Assembly (NCBI RefSeq): GCF_018135625.1
Contig: NZ_CP073078.1
Coordinates: forward strand, 1,600,001-1,664,000
DNA: 64,000 nt
Reading direction: 5' to 3'
Origin: Phenylobacterium montanum
Lineage (GTDB): Bacteria > Pseudomonadota > Alphaproteobacteria > Caulobacterales > Caulobacteraceae
In this document: positions 9,964 through 19,380 of the stretch, one piece after another
How the letters are laid out: the number at the start of each line of letters is the position of its first letter
Numbering within the stretch: the first letter of the stretch is position 1
Made by a program: the position numbers and the translations under genes
The notes under the pieces: generated by a model
Databases searched by the model: none
Seen by the model: the letters and a program-made list of their open reading frames with translations, nothing else
What the model was told of the DNA's origin: nothing

Positions 9964-10629
9964 ATGACCACCCAGCCCCCCCGCCGCCGCGCGGTGCAGG
10001 CCCGCTCGCGCGAGACGGTGGAGCGCATCCTGAACGCCGCCTCTGAACTGATCGCCGAGCGCGGGGCCGACGGGGCGACCATGACCGAAATCGCCCAGCG
10101 GGCCGGCGTGGCCATGGGCTCGCTCTATCAATACTTTCCAGACAAGGCCGGGGTGATGGCCGCGCTGTTCGAGCGCCACGCCGCCCTGGTGCGCGAGATG
10201 CTGGCCGCCGCGACCGCCGGGGCCAAGCGGCTGGATGACCTGATCGCCCGGATCGGCGCCGTGGCCCAGGCCTATTTCGACCTGCACCGCGACGATCCGG
10301 TGGTGCGCAGCCTGTGGGCCGCGGTGCAGACCGACCCGGACCTGCAGGCGCTGGACGTGGCCGACAGCCTGGCCAACGCTCGGATGCTGTTCGACGTCGC
10401 CCGCCCGCTCTACGCCCGCGTCGACGAGACCCGGCTGATGGCCGCCTGCACCATCTGCATGCATCTGGCGGCGACCGCGGCCCGCCTGGCCCTGGCCATC
10501 CCCGCCCCGCTGGGCGCGGCGACGCCCGAAGTTTTTTCCGGCATGGTCAGCGGCTATTTCCTGGCCCTGGCCGAACGCGAAGCTGGGGGCGAAAAAAAAG
10601 CCGCGCCCGAAAGCGCGGCCAGTTCATAG
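9964..10629 (+). CDS. TetR/AcrR-family transcriptional regulator
   Basis: A 221-residue repressor. The N-terminal HTH is canonical: RETVERILNAASELIAERG, then MTEIAQRAGVAMGSLYQYF (residues about 38-57) with the recognition helix. The C-terminal ligand domain has the TetR_C Ala-rich helices. It is transcribed away from the SDR and permease-monooxygenase genes across a perfect 21-bp palindrome, so it probably senses a substrate or product of that oxygenase locus. The last 12 codons contain an A8 run and a G/C hairpin that look like a minus-strand terminator (10592-10619). Confidence 0.9.
   Translation: MTTQPPRRRAVQARSRETVERILNAASELIAERGADGATMTEIAQRAGVAMGSLYQYFPDKAGVMAALFERHAALVREMLAAATAGAKRLDDLIARIGAVAQAYFDLHRDDPVVRSLWAAVQTDPDLQALDVADSLANARMLFDVARPLYARVDETRLMAACTICMHLAATAARLALAIPAPLGAATPEVFSGMVSGYFLALAEREAGGEKKAAPESAASS
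10592..10619 (-). terminator. Leftward intrinsic terminator inside the tetR 3' end
   Basis: Seven-base stem GCCGCGC/GCGCGGC with a 6-base loop (10600-10619), flanked on the left by eight As (10592-10599). On the minus strand this is a hairpin followed by U8, a strong rho-independent terminator for a transcript arriving from the right. Rightward there is no U-run. Confidence 0.6.
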
Positions 10630-10704
10630 GGAGGAAACGCCCAGGAATGGGCAGGAACGTCAGGGACGTTCCGTGACGCTATTTGTGCTGCGCCGCAGTG
10701 AAGT

Positions 10705-10854
10705 TCAAGGGCCGGCGCGCAGAATTCGTATGCGCTCTTCAGCACGCGCACCGCGCTGCCCAGCTTCCGCCAGCTGAGGCGACCGGGCCATCGCAGCGGC
10801 TAGTTCGCGAGCGCCGGCGCCGCTTGCATAGTAAGCCTTGACCGCGGCTATCAC
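10705..10854 (-). CDS. Possible small protein (49 aa)
   Basis: Tentative. Minus-strand GTG at 10854 opens 49 codons (MIAAVKAYYASGAGARELAA..., ending ILRAGP) that are Ala/Arg-rich and helical-looking. AAAGGAGG abuts the GTG directly, which is too close for normal initiation, so the start is uncertain. In favour is the strong leftward terminator about 85 bases downstream, which needs a minus-strand transcript to make sense. The sequence could instead be a gene remnant or the source of a small RNA. Confidence 0.22.
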   Translation of the reverse strand: MIAAVKAYYASGAGARELAAAMARSPQLAEAGQRGARAEERIRILRAGP

Positions 10855-10872
10855 CTCCTTTGATCTGAGCCC

Positions 10873-12168
10873 ATGCAGACCTCATCGATCGACCGCCGGA
10901 GACTGATCGCCGGCGTTGCGGCCGGGGCCGCCTTCGCCGCAAAGGCCGCCGCCGCGCCTCGCCCCGACTTCCTCTGGGGCACGGCAGGCGCCGCCTACCA
11001 GATCGAGGGCGGCAATTTCGCCAGCGATGTCTGGGTGCTGGAGCACCTCAAGCCCAGCCTGTTCAAGGATCCCTCAGGCGACGCCGACGACGTCTACAAC
11101 CGCATCGAGTCCGACCTGGCCATGGCCGCCGGCTTCGGCTTCAACGCCCATCGTCTCTCGATCGAGTGGTCGCGCATCGAGCCTGAGCAGGGCCAGATCT
11201 CCTATGCCGGCCTGGCCTACTATCGCCGGGTGCTGGAGACCTGCCGCAAGTTGGGCATGGCCCCGGTGGTGACCTACAACCACAATACCGTGCCCCGCTG
11301 GTTCGCCGCGGCCGGCGGTTTCGAGACCCGCGACGGCATCGAGCCCTTTGTGCGCTTTTGCGAGCTGGTCACCCGGCACATGGGCGACCTGATCGCCGTG
11401 GCCGCCACCTTCAACGAACCCAATATCGGCGCCCTGCTCAGCTGGATCCCCGGACTGCAGAAGGCCGCGCCCATGCTGCAGCACATGCGCCAGTCTCTGG
11501 GCGCCGCGACAGGGTTTCCGAAGTGGTCCAGCCCGCTGCTCGGCGACTTTCGGATCCAGCAGCCGATCATGATCGAGGCCCACGCCCGGGCCTACGACGC
11601 GATCAAGGCGGCCTCGGGCGACCGCTATCCGGTCGGCGTGACCCTGGCCTTGAACGACGACCAGGACGGCGGCCCGGGCAGCGGGCTGATGACCAAGCGC
11701 GCCCAGGTCCTCACACCCTGGCTAGCGGCGCCGGGCGACATGGTCGGGGTGCAGAACTACACCAGTTCGCGCATCGGCCCCGATGTGGACCTGCCGCCAG
11801 CGCCGGGGGTCGAGTTGACCCAGATGGGCTATCCCTTCGCCCCCGAGGCGCTGGAGGCGGTGATCCGCACCGTGGCCGGCCTGACCAGGCGGCCGATCTA
11901 TGTCACCGAAAACGGCGTCGCCACCGAGGATGACACCCGTCGCGTCGCCTTCATCCGGACGGCGGTGAGCGGGGTGCAGCGCTGCATCGCCGACGGCCTG
12001 GACGTGCGCAGCTATCTGCACTGGTCGCTGCTGGACAACTGGGAATGGACCAACGGCTACGGGCCCAAGTTCGGCTTGGTGGCGGTGGACCGCACCACCT
12101 TCGAGCGCCGCCCCAAGCCCAGCGCCGCCTATCTGGGCCGTATCGCCCGAACGGGCAAGGTCGCGTAG
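10873..12168 (+). CDS. GH1 family glycosidase (beta-glucosidase-like), exported
   Basis: Family 1 glycoside hydrolase of 431 residues. The N-terminus has a twin-arginine-like leader (DRRRLIAG followed by an Ala-rich segment to about residue 28), suggesting Tat export, unusual for the mostly cytoplasmic GH1 family. FLWGTAGAAYQIEGG opens the barrel; the acid/base Glu is E182 in TFNEPN and the nucleophile is E346 in VTENG; LLDNWEWTNGY near the C-terminus is the usual aglycone-site motif. The acid after the first strand is replaced by YNHNTVPRW (canonical His-Trp is changed). A truncated POT transporter follows directly, suggesting the original neighbour imported oligomers. Confidence 0.9.
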   Translation: MQTSSIDRRRLIAGVAAGAAFAAKAAAAPRPDFLWGTAGAAYQIEGGNFASDVWVLEHLKPSLFKDPSGDADDVYNRIESDLAMAAGFGFNAHRLSIEWSRIEPEQGQISYAGLAYYRRVLETCRKLGMAPVVTYNHNTVPRWFAAAGGFETRDGIEPFVRFCELVTRHMGDLIAVAATFNEPNIGALLSWIPGLQKAAPMLQHMRQSLGAATGFPKWSSPLLGDFRIQQPIMIEAHARAYDAIKAASGDRYPVGVTLALNDDQDGGPGSGLMTKRAQVLTPWLAAPGDMVGVQNYTSSRIGPDVDLPPAPGVELTQMGYPFAPEALEAVIRTVAGLTRRPIYVTENGVATEDDTRRVAFIRTAVSGVQRCIADGLDVRSYLHWSLLDNWEWTNGYGPKFGLVAVDRTTFERRPKPSAAYLGRIARTGKVA

Positions 12169-12225
12169 AGTGGCGAGCGATGGCGAATTCGTCCTGCCGG
12201 CCGTTGGCGCAAGGGCGCAGGGCCG

Positions 12226-12561
12226 GGCGCCGTCAGCCCGATCTGGCAGCTCGCCGCCTTCGCCGGCATGGGGATCGCCTTCCTCTACTATTGGCCAACA
12301 TTGATGGCCCTGGTCTCGCGCCGTTCGCCGCCCCAGGTCTCCGAGGCCATGCTCGGGGTGATCTTCCTCAGCCTGTTCGTCGCCAAGACCACCATGGGCT
12401 GGGTCGGGAGCCTCTACGAGAAGATGACTCCCGCCGCCTTCTGGAGCCTGGACGCCGCGATCGCCATGGCCGGCGCGCTGTCGGTTTTCGCCCTCTGGCG
12501 ACTGCTGACGCCAGAGGGCCCGCTCTGGGCCGCGACGCGCTCGGCCGCGGCTAGCGCTTAA
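12226..12561 (+). pseudogene. C-terminal remnant of a POT/PTR-family peptide transporter
   Basis: About 110 codons resembling the last two or three helices of proton-dependent oligopeptide transporters: PIWQLAAFAGMGIAF, then VSEAMLGVIFLSLFVAK and GWVGSLYEKMTPAAFW. The frame reads back without a start into the GH1 stop codon at 12166-12168, and the other roughly 400 residues of a POT protein are absent. ATG at 12268 could start a 97-residue peptide, but the homology begins upstream of it. I read this as the 3' scar of a deletion that removed the transporter body. Confidence 0.7.
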
Positions 12562-12638
12562 GGTCGATGTCCCCGCGCGGGAAACTGGTCCAGGCTGAGC
12601 CAAAGAGGGGGATCAAGGGCCATTTTCGCGCGCGCCAG

Positions 12639-15023
12639 ATGACTGTCCCCAGGAAGTCCAGATTCAAGCCGGCGTACAGCCGATGCGCGTGCTCTCTCCT
12701 GGCCCTGCTGGCCTTGCCGGCCGAAGCCGCCGCAGGCGAGGGCGCGTCGAGTAGCGATGCGGCCCTGACCGAGGTGGTGGTGGTGGCGCCCACCGCCCAG
12801 CGCGGCGCCGGCGTCAGCCTGGACCTGGTTCCTTCCGCCGCCAGCGTGGTCAACGGCGAGGCGCTGAGCGGATCGGGTCCGGCCAGCGTGCTCGGCGGGC
12901 TGAACGACCGGCTCGCAGGGGTGGTGCTGGACGAGGCGCAGGGCGACGACCTGCAGCCCAACCTGCTCTATCGCGGCTTCGAGGCCTCACCCCTGGCCGG
13001 CGATGGCCAGGGCCTGGCGGTCTATCTCGGCGGCGTGCGTTTCAACCAGCCTTTCGGCGACACGGTCAACTGGGACCTCATCCCGGACCTGGCGGTCGAT
13101 CGCATGGAGCTGATGGGCTCGAACCCGGCCTTCGGGCTCAACGCCCTCGGCGGCAGCCTGTCGATCCGGCTGAAGGACGGCTTCGGCTATTCCGGCGCCG
13201 CCGCCGAACTGGGCGGCGGCTCGCACGGCAAGGTCCAGGGCGGGTTCGAGTTTGGCCGGACCGTGGGCTCGACCGCGCTCTATGTGGCTGGCCAGGGCCT
13301 GAACGACGCTGGCTGGCGCCAACATTCGCCGTCCCGCGCCGGGCAGGTCTATGCCGACCTCGGCTGGAAGCGCGGCGGCTCGGAGCTGCACCTGAACCTG
13401 ATGGCCGCCCACACCGACCTGACCGGCAATGGGGTGTCTCCGGTGGAGTTGCTGGCGGTCGACCGGACGGCGGTCTTCACCTATCCCGACACCACCCGCA
13501 ATCGCTTCGAGCGCGTCGCCGCCACCGGCTCGACGGCGCTGGGCGGGGGCTGGTCGCTGCAGGGAACGGCCTATTACGACCACTTCCATCAGATTACCCT
13601 GAACGGCGACGCCGCCGACGCGGCGCCCTGCCCCGGCGATGCGACGGTGCTATGCGACTCGAGCGGCGCAGCCCTGACCGGCCCGGGCGGCGCGCCGGTG
13701 TCGAACTTCGTCACCGCCAGCCCCTATGCAGCCCAGTTCCCGGCCTATGCGGCGGGCGGGCCCTATTCGGTCCTGAACACGACCGTGACCGTGACCGACG
13801 GCTATGGCGCCGCGCTGCAGGCCGAACGCGCCGCTCCGGTCTTCGGCCGGCTCAATCACCTGCTGGTCGGCGCCGGCTATGATGGCGCCAGCACAAGCTT
13901 CTCCGCCTCGACGCGGCTGGGCGCGCTGACCCTGGCGCGGGGCTTTGCCGGCCCCGGCGTGCTGCTCGACCTGGCCGACGGCTCCGTCGCCCCCGTCGGG
14001 GTGACCAGCGCCAGCGACAGCTACGGCGTCTATGTCAGCGACACCCTGGAGGCGACCCGCCGGCTCTCCCTGACCCTCTCCGGCCGCTACGGCGCGGCCC
14101 GGACGGCCCTGCACGACCAGTTGGGGACCAGCCTCAATGGCGCGCACCTGTTCCAGCGCTTCAATCCGGCGGCAGGCGCCACCTTGCGCCTGGGCCGGGG
14201 CATGACCGCCTATGCCGGCTACGCCGAGGCCAGCCGCGCGCCGACCCCCGCCGAGCTGTCCTGCGCCAGCCCCCAGGCGCCCTGCACCCTGACCAACTTC
14301 TTCGTGGCCGACCCGGCGCTGAAGCAGGTCGTGGCCCGCACCGTCGAGGCCGGGCTGCGCGGCCATCGCGCGTACGGCGACGTCAAGCTGGACTGGAGCG
14401 CCGGCGTCTATCGCACCGATCTCGCCGACGACATCCAGTTCGTCGCCAGCCCGGTCCTGGGCCGGGACTACTTCACCAATATCGGCCGCACCCGCCGCCA
14501 GGGCGTCGAGGCCGGGTTGAGCGTCGCGACAGGCCCCTGGAGTCTGTTCGCCAGCTACGCCTATGTCGATGCGACCTACCGCACGGCCCTGACGCTGGAC
14601 GGCGGCCAGAACCCGGCGGCCGACGCCCAGGGCCTGATTCACGTTCGCCCTGGCGATCACATCACCAGCATTCCGGACCACAGCTTGAAGTTCGGCGGGG
14701 AATACCGCAGCGCTTCCGGCTGGAGCCTCGGGGTCAACGGGCGCTACGCCGGCCGGCAATATCTGTCGGGCGACCCGGCCAACCAGGCCCCGCCGACCAA
14801 GCCCTACTGGCTGCTCAATCTGGAAGGGCGCTACCCCATCACCCGCCGCATCGCGCTGCGCGGCTGGCTGCAGAACCTGGCCGACGCCCGCTACGCCAGC
14901 TTCGGCGCGTTTTCACCGACTTCGAGCGTGCCGATCCTCCAGGCGCCCACGGCCAGCAACCCGCGCAGCCTCAGCCCCGGCCAGCCGATCGCGGGCTTCG
15001 CCGGCTTGAGGATCAGCTTCTGA
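12639..15023 (+). CDS. TonB-dependent outer membrane receptor
   Basis: Outer-membrane transporter of about 794 residues. A signal peptide ends near LPAEAAAG; a plug domain follows (TEVVVVAPT as TonB box region, then a plug with [23 protein letters not shown] and [20 protein letters not shown]), and a long beta-barrel ends in the C-terminal aromatic LRISF. There is no STN signalling domain, so it is not a FecA-type transducer. The frame is open from 12567; ATG at 12639 gives the more compact leader, but no strong ribosome site discriminates. The barrel resembles uncharacterised receptors rather than known siderophore receptors; substrate unknown. Confidence 0.85.
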   Translation: MTVPRKSRFKPAYSRCACSLLALLALPAEAAAGEGASSSDAALTEVVVVAPTAQRGAGVSLDLVPSAASVVNGEALSGSGPASVLGGLNDRLAGVVLDEAQGDDLQPNLLYRGFEASPLAGDGQGLAVYLGGVRFNQPFGDTVNWDLIPDLAVDRMELMGSNPAFGLNALGGSLSIRLKDGFGYSGAAAELGGGSHGKVQGGFEFGRTVGSTALYVAGQGLNDAGWRQHSPSRAGQVYADLGWKRGGSELHLNLMAAHTDLTGNGVSPVELLAVDRTAVFTYPDTTRNRFERVAATGSTALGGGWSLQGTAYYDHFHQITLNGDAADAAPCPGDATVLCDSSGAALTGPGGAPVSNFVTASPYAAQFPAYAAGGPYSVLNTTVTVTDGYGAALQAERAAPVFGRLNHLLVGAGYDGASTSFSASTRLGALTLARGFAGPGVLLDLADGSVAPVGVTSASDSYGVYVSDTLEATRRLSLTLSGRYGAARTALHDQLGTSLNGAHLFQRFNPAAGATLRLGRGMTAYAGYAEASRAPTPAELSCASPQAPCTLTNFFVADPALKQVVARTVEAGLRGHRAYGDVKLDWSAGVYRTDLADDIQFVASPVLGRDYFTNIGRTRRQGVEAGLSVATGPWSLFASYAYVDATYRTALTLDGGQNPAADAQGLIHVRPGDHITSIPDHSLKFGGEYRSASGWSLGVNGRYAGRQYLSGDPANQAPPTKPYWLLNLEGRYPITRRIALRGWLQNLADARYASFGAFSPTSSVPILQAPTASNPRSLSPGQPIAGFAGLRISF

Positions 15024-15086
15024 GAGAGCGGCCTGCCTGCGACGATCTCGTCCGCCACCGCGGGACCGGCCAGGGTCGAGACGTCG

Positions 15087-15194
15087 GGAGCCCTGGTTCT
15101 TCAGCAGGATTTGATGATCGGCCGCCTGGGCGGCAAACGGCGCAGCGGCGAGCAGGGTCAAAGCCAGCGCCAGCCCCGGGGGCGCAATTCGAAT
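15087..15194 (-). pseudogene. Possible cupredoxin-like gene start, decayed
   Basis: The minus strand encodes an isolated signal peptide and first strand: [23 protein letters not shown], then [12 protein letters not shown], which resembles the beginning of small periplasmic blue-copper proteins (pseudoazurin type). The codon where the ATG should be is ATT, and the similarity ends after about 36 codons without a Cu-binding domain. It lies between the TonB receptor stop and the aldehyde dehydrogenase. Low certainty; signal peptides are easy to imitate. Confidence 0.3.
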
Positions 15195-15328
15195 TTCGCG
15201 CCGCCGCTCGTCCGAGGCATGTGGCGACCCTAGGCCGAAAGTCGAATTCCAACTACAGTCCGCCGAGCCCACTCTTCACTCGAAATCATACGCCCTATCG
15301 GGGCGGCAAAGCTTGGACGGAGGCGGCC

Positions 15329-16849
<1,521 letters not shown>

Positions 16850-16878
16850 GCGTTCTCCTCCGAGCGCATCCATGGCTG

Positions 16879-16916
16879 GGGCTGCGGGGCCACTGTCCCC
16901 TTCCCCGGCCCTTTTT
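16879..16916 (+). terminator. Hairpin with T-run between aldehyde dehydrogenase and DUF779 gene
   Basis: Nine paired bases in two blocks (GGGC/GCCC and CGGGG/CCCCG with a 2-base bulge), 13-base loop, then TTTTT. It looks like an intrinsic terminator or attenuator placed after the dehydrogenase stop and 18 bases before the DUF779 start, so DUF779 may depend on read-through. Confidence 0.5.
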
Positions 16917-16933
16917 CCGGATCTAGCAGCGCC

Positions 16934-17323
16934 ATGGTCGCCCGTATTCTGTCCACCCCCGCCGCCGACGCCCTGATCGCCCGGCTGGAGAGCGTCCATG
17001 GCCCACTGATGTTCCATCAATCGGGCGGCTGCTGCGACGGCTCCTCCCCGATGTGTTATCCGGAGGGCGAGTTCAAGGTCGGGGCCCAGGATGTGCTTTT
17101 GGGCCGCATCGCTGGCGCCTGCCCGGTCTATATCGGCGCCGCCCAGTTCGAATACTGGCGGCACACCCAGCTGATCATCGACGCCGTCCCCGGACGCGGT
17201 GCGGGCTTCTCGCTGGAGGCGCCCGAGGGCATGCGCTTCCTGACCCGCTCGCGCGTGTTCACCGACGATGAGGCCGCCGCCCTCGACGCCGAAGGGCCGC
17301 CTCGGCGCGGAGCCGGCCAGTGA
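16934..17323 (+). CDS. DUF779 domain protein
   Basis: A 129-residue protein of the DUF779 family, typically encoded next to acetaldehyde dehydrogenases; its biochemical role is unknown. The family signature HQSGGCCDGSSPMCYP is at about residues 28-43, with three cysteines that could bind metal or act in redox chemistry; YWRHTQLIIDAV and a C-terminal GFSLEAPEGMRFLTRSR segment complete the domain. The position just after the dehydrogenase supports an accessory role, with a possible attenuator in between. Confidence 0.88.
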   Translation: MVARILSTPAADALIARLESVHGPLMFHQSGGCCDGSSPMCYPEGEFKVGAQDVLLGRIAGACPVYIGAAQFEYWRHTQLIIDAVPGRGAGFSLEAPEGMRFLTRSRVFTDDEAAALDAEGPPRRGAGQ

Positions 17324-17556
17324 CCTGCTCGACCTGGCGCGGGACTGGCCTGCAACGCGGCCGCGGGTTAGCGTGCACGCGCTCGTCGTCAGGGGACGGA
17401 GCTCCCGCCTGTCTTTGCGCGGCCTGCGGCTGATGGGCGCTCGCTGCAAATGTTCGGGTCGATCTGGGCGCCGGTTTCGCCCGCAAGGCCGCTATTTCGG
17501 GAAGACCCGAGCGGGTTGCGAGACGGCTCGTGACCGCAGCCCTCCCGCGGCGGGCT

Positions 17557-18534
17557 TCAATAACCGGCGTCTCGCAGCTGGCGGACCAGCAGGCGGACAT
17601 TAGCCGCATTGCGCACGGTCGCGGCCACGATGTGCGGCTGGCGCAGCACCGCCTGGGGCACGACCAGGCCGCCTTCGACCGTTTCGCAGGCTCCTTTCTG
17701 CTCCAGCTTGCGCACATGGCGGCGCACCGTCTCACGCGGCAAGCCCAAACGGGTGGACAGCGCGAGGGCCGAGATCGGACGCCGCAAATCGTCCGGCACA
17801 TGATCTTCCAGCGCGGCGTAACGGGCGCCCGCGGCCCCGATCAGGTGGGCCGTGTTGGCGTCGATGACAGCGCAGAAGATCAGCCCGGTCAGGATGTCGC
17901 CGTCGAACAGTTGGCGCACCTCGTCCATGCACCGCAGCACATAGCCAAGCGACAGTCGGATGATCGCCCGATAGGGCGGGGCCCGCACCGCCTCCGGTTC
18001 CGGCCGCGCAGCGAGGCCGACGGAGGCCAGCTCTCCGATCAATTCGTCCACCAGCATCTTGTTGCGCAGAATGGCTCCCAGGAGCTTCTCGCTCGCCGCG
18101 GCCCTTGGCGAGGCCGCAAATCCGCGCCCGGTCTCGACCAGCCATCCCTCGGCCGCGAGTTCCGCCGACTTTCGCCGCACCGTCTCGCGCGCCAGGCCCA
18201 GCGACAGCGCCAGCTTGTGCGGCCTCAGCGGCCGGGCCTCGGCCTGGGTGGGCACGTGGTCCAGCGAATCGAACCGCCCGCGGTCGGCGGGATTGTGGTC
18301 CAGATGGCCGACATTGCCGTGGACATAGCCGATGAACACCAGCCCCTTGGCGACGTCCTGGTCGAACAGGTCACGCGCGAGCGCCATGAAGGCGAGCAGG
18401 TAGGCGGTCGACAGCCTGATCACCAGGCGATCCAGGTTTCCCGCCCGTTCCGCCGCTCCGGAAGCCGCGACGCCGGCTTTAGACGACTCGATCCCGTCCA
18501 ATCGTCCAGATCCCCAAAACCGCGTGGCGAACAC
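17557..18534 (-). CDS. Transcriptional regulator with two tandem HTH modules
   Basis: A 325-residue protein built from an internal duplication. Residues about 36-175 and 188-325 each hold a helical segment (RLVIRLSTAYLL / RAIIRLSLGYVL, then GLVFIGYVHGNVGHL / GLIFCAVIDANTAHL), a winged HTH (LGLARETVRRKSAELAAEGWL / LGLPRETVRRHVRKLEQKGAC) and a closing helix (LVDELIGELASVGL / VRLLVRQLRDAGY). The HTHs are of GntR/MarR-like winged type. The GTG start at 18534 is the only good one near the first module. It lies downstream of DUF779 in opposite orientation and divergent from a UspA gene; targets are unknown. I do not recognise a named family for the tandem form. Confidence 0.72.
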   Translation of the reverse strand: MFATRFWGSGRLDGIESSKAGVAASGAAERAGNLDRLVIRLSTAYLLAFMALARDLFDQDVAKGLVFIGYVHGNVGHLDHNPADRGRFDSLDHVPTQAEARPLRPHKLALSLGLARETVRRKSAELAAEGWLVETGRGFAASPRAAASEKLLGAILRNKMLVDELIGELASVGLAARPEPEAVRAPPYRAIIRLSLGYVLRCMDEVRQLFDGDILTGLIFCAVIDANTAHLIGAAGARYAALEDHVPDDLRRPISALALSTRLGLPRETVRRHVRKLEQKGACETVEGGLVVPQAVLRQPHIVAATVRNAANVRLLVRQLRDAGY

Positions 18535-18746
18535 CCTACGCCGCGATCACTCCAATTTATTTCCGAATAGCAACACGATTCGCTGCCTTGAAGTCGTTTC
18601 CGCACAGTGTTCGCCATTTGGCTGCGCCCCGCCCGCCCGACAACATCTTTCACCTTCGCTCGGCGCAGATCGGGGCGACGACAGTTGCGAACCTGCGTCA
18701 GCTGGGTGAACCTGCGTCCCCGGTATGGCTCCGGGGGAGAGGCGCC

Positions 18747-19205
18747 ATGTATGAACGCATCCTGCTCGCCACCGACGAGACGCGGGAAAGCCTTACCGCG
18801 CTCAGGGAAGGCGCCCTTCTGGCCCATCGCTTTCAGTCCAGCGTGTTCCTGCTGGTGGTGATCACGCACAGCACCGGCGCCCTGATGGCCGACAGCGTCT
18901 ATCCGGCGCCCCGCCCGACCCAGGGCAAATCTTTGCTGGAAGCTGGCCTGGACCGGCTGCACCGGCTGGGCCTGGAGGCGTCGGGCGCGGTGGTCACCGG
19001 CGAACCGGCGGTGCAGATCGGGGCGGCGGCGACCAAGTTCAAAGCAGACCTGATCGTGGTCGGCCATCGCCGCCAAAGCCTCCTCGACCGCTGGTGGTCG
19101 GGCGCCTCGGGTGGCTACATCGTCGACCAGGTCGGCTGCAGCGTGCTGATCGCGCGCAACTGCGTCAGCGACGAGGAATTCGAGCGCCTGCTGGCGCCGC
19201 GCTGA
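18747..19205 (+). CDS. Universal stress protein (UspA family)
   Basis: Single-domain UspA of 152 residues. MYERILLATDETRES opens the alpha/beta fold; the nucleotide-binding end reads VVGHRRQSLLDRWWSG, then ASGGYIVDQVGCSVLIAR, a variant of the G-2x-G-9x-G-(S/T) ATP motif. ATG at 18747 has GGGGGAGAG upstream, while the longer open frame from 18588 has no family sequence. It is divergent from the tandem-HTH regulator, with 212 bases between them. Confidence 0.87.
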   Translation: MYERILLATDETRESLTALREGALLAHRFQSSVFLLVVITHSTGALMADSVYPAPRPTQGKSLLEAGLDRLHRLGLEASGAVVTGEPAVQIGAAATKFKADLIVVGHRRQSLLDRWWSGASGGYIVDQVGCSVLIARNCVSDEEFERLLAPR

Positions 19206-19380
19206 AGCCTTCAGAAGATCCCGGGCGTCCCACCCTGGGCCAGATAGCGTCCACCGCCTCCAGCTTGTCCTTGGGCAGCAATGGCCGCGCGCCCGGGTGG
19301 TCGCCCAGGGGCATGATCTGCGGGTCCTTGGCCTTCAGCTGCGGCCAGGCCGCCAGCCCCTTCCCCCTGGCCCTATCCTC
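19206..19380 (-). pseudogene. C-terminal fragment of a type-B carboxylesterase
   Basis: About 58 minus-strand codons without a start resemble the last residues of type-B carboxylesterases: KGLAAWPQLKAKDPQIM, then LGDHPGARPLL, then KDKLEAVDAIWPRV. The intact esterase at 21667-23271 ends with a comparable [16 protein letters not shown] block but is clearly different, so this is the stump of a second gene, not a local duplication. It begins within the GH3 stop codon and runs up to the convergent UspA stop; everything upstream is missing. Confidence 0.6.

Noticed and set aside
10844-10863. 16S rRNA 3'-end fragment
   Set aside because: Only about 18 bases match, with two missing, and the upstream sequence is unrelated to 16S; more simply a minus-strand AAAGGAGG ribosome-site tract.
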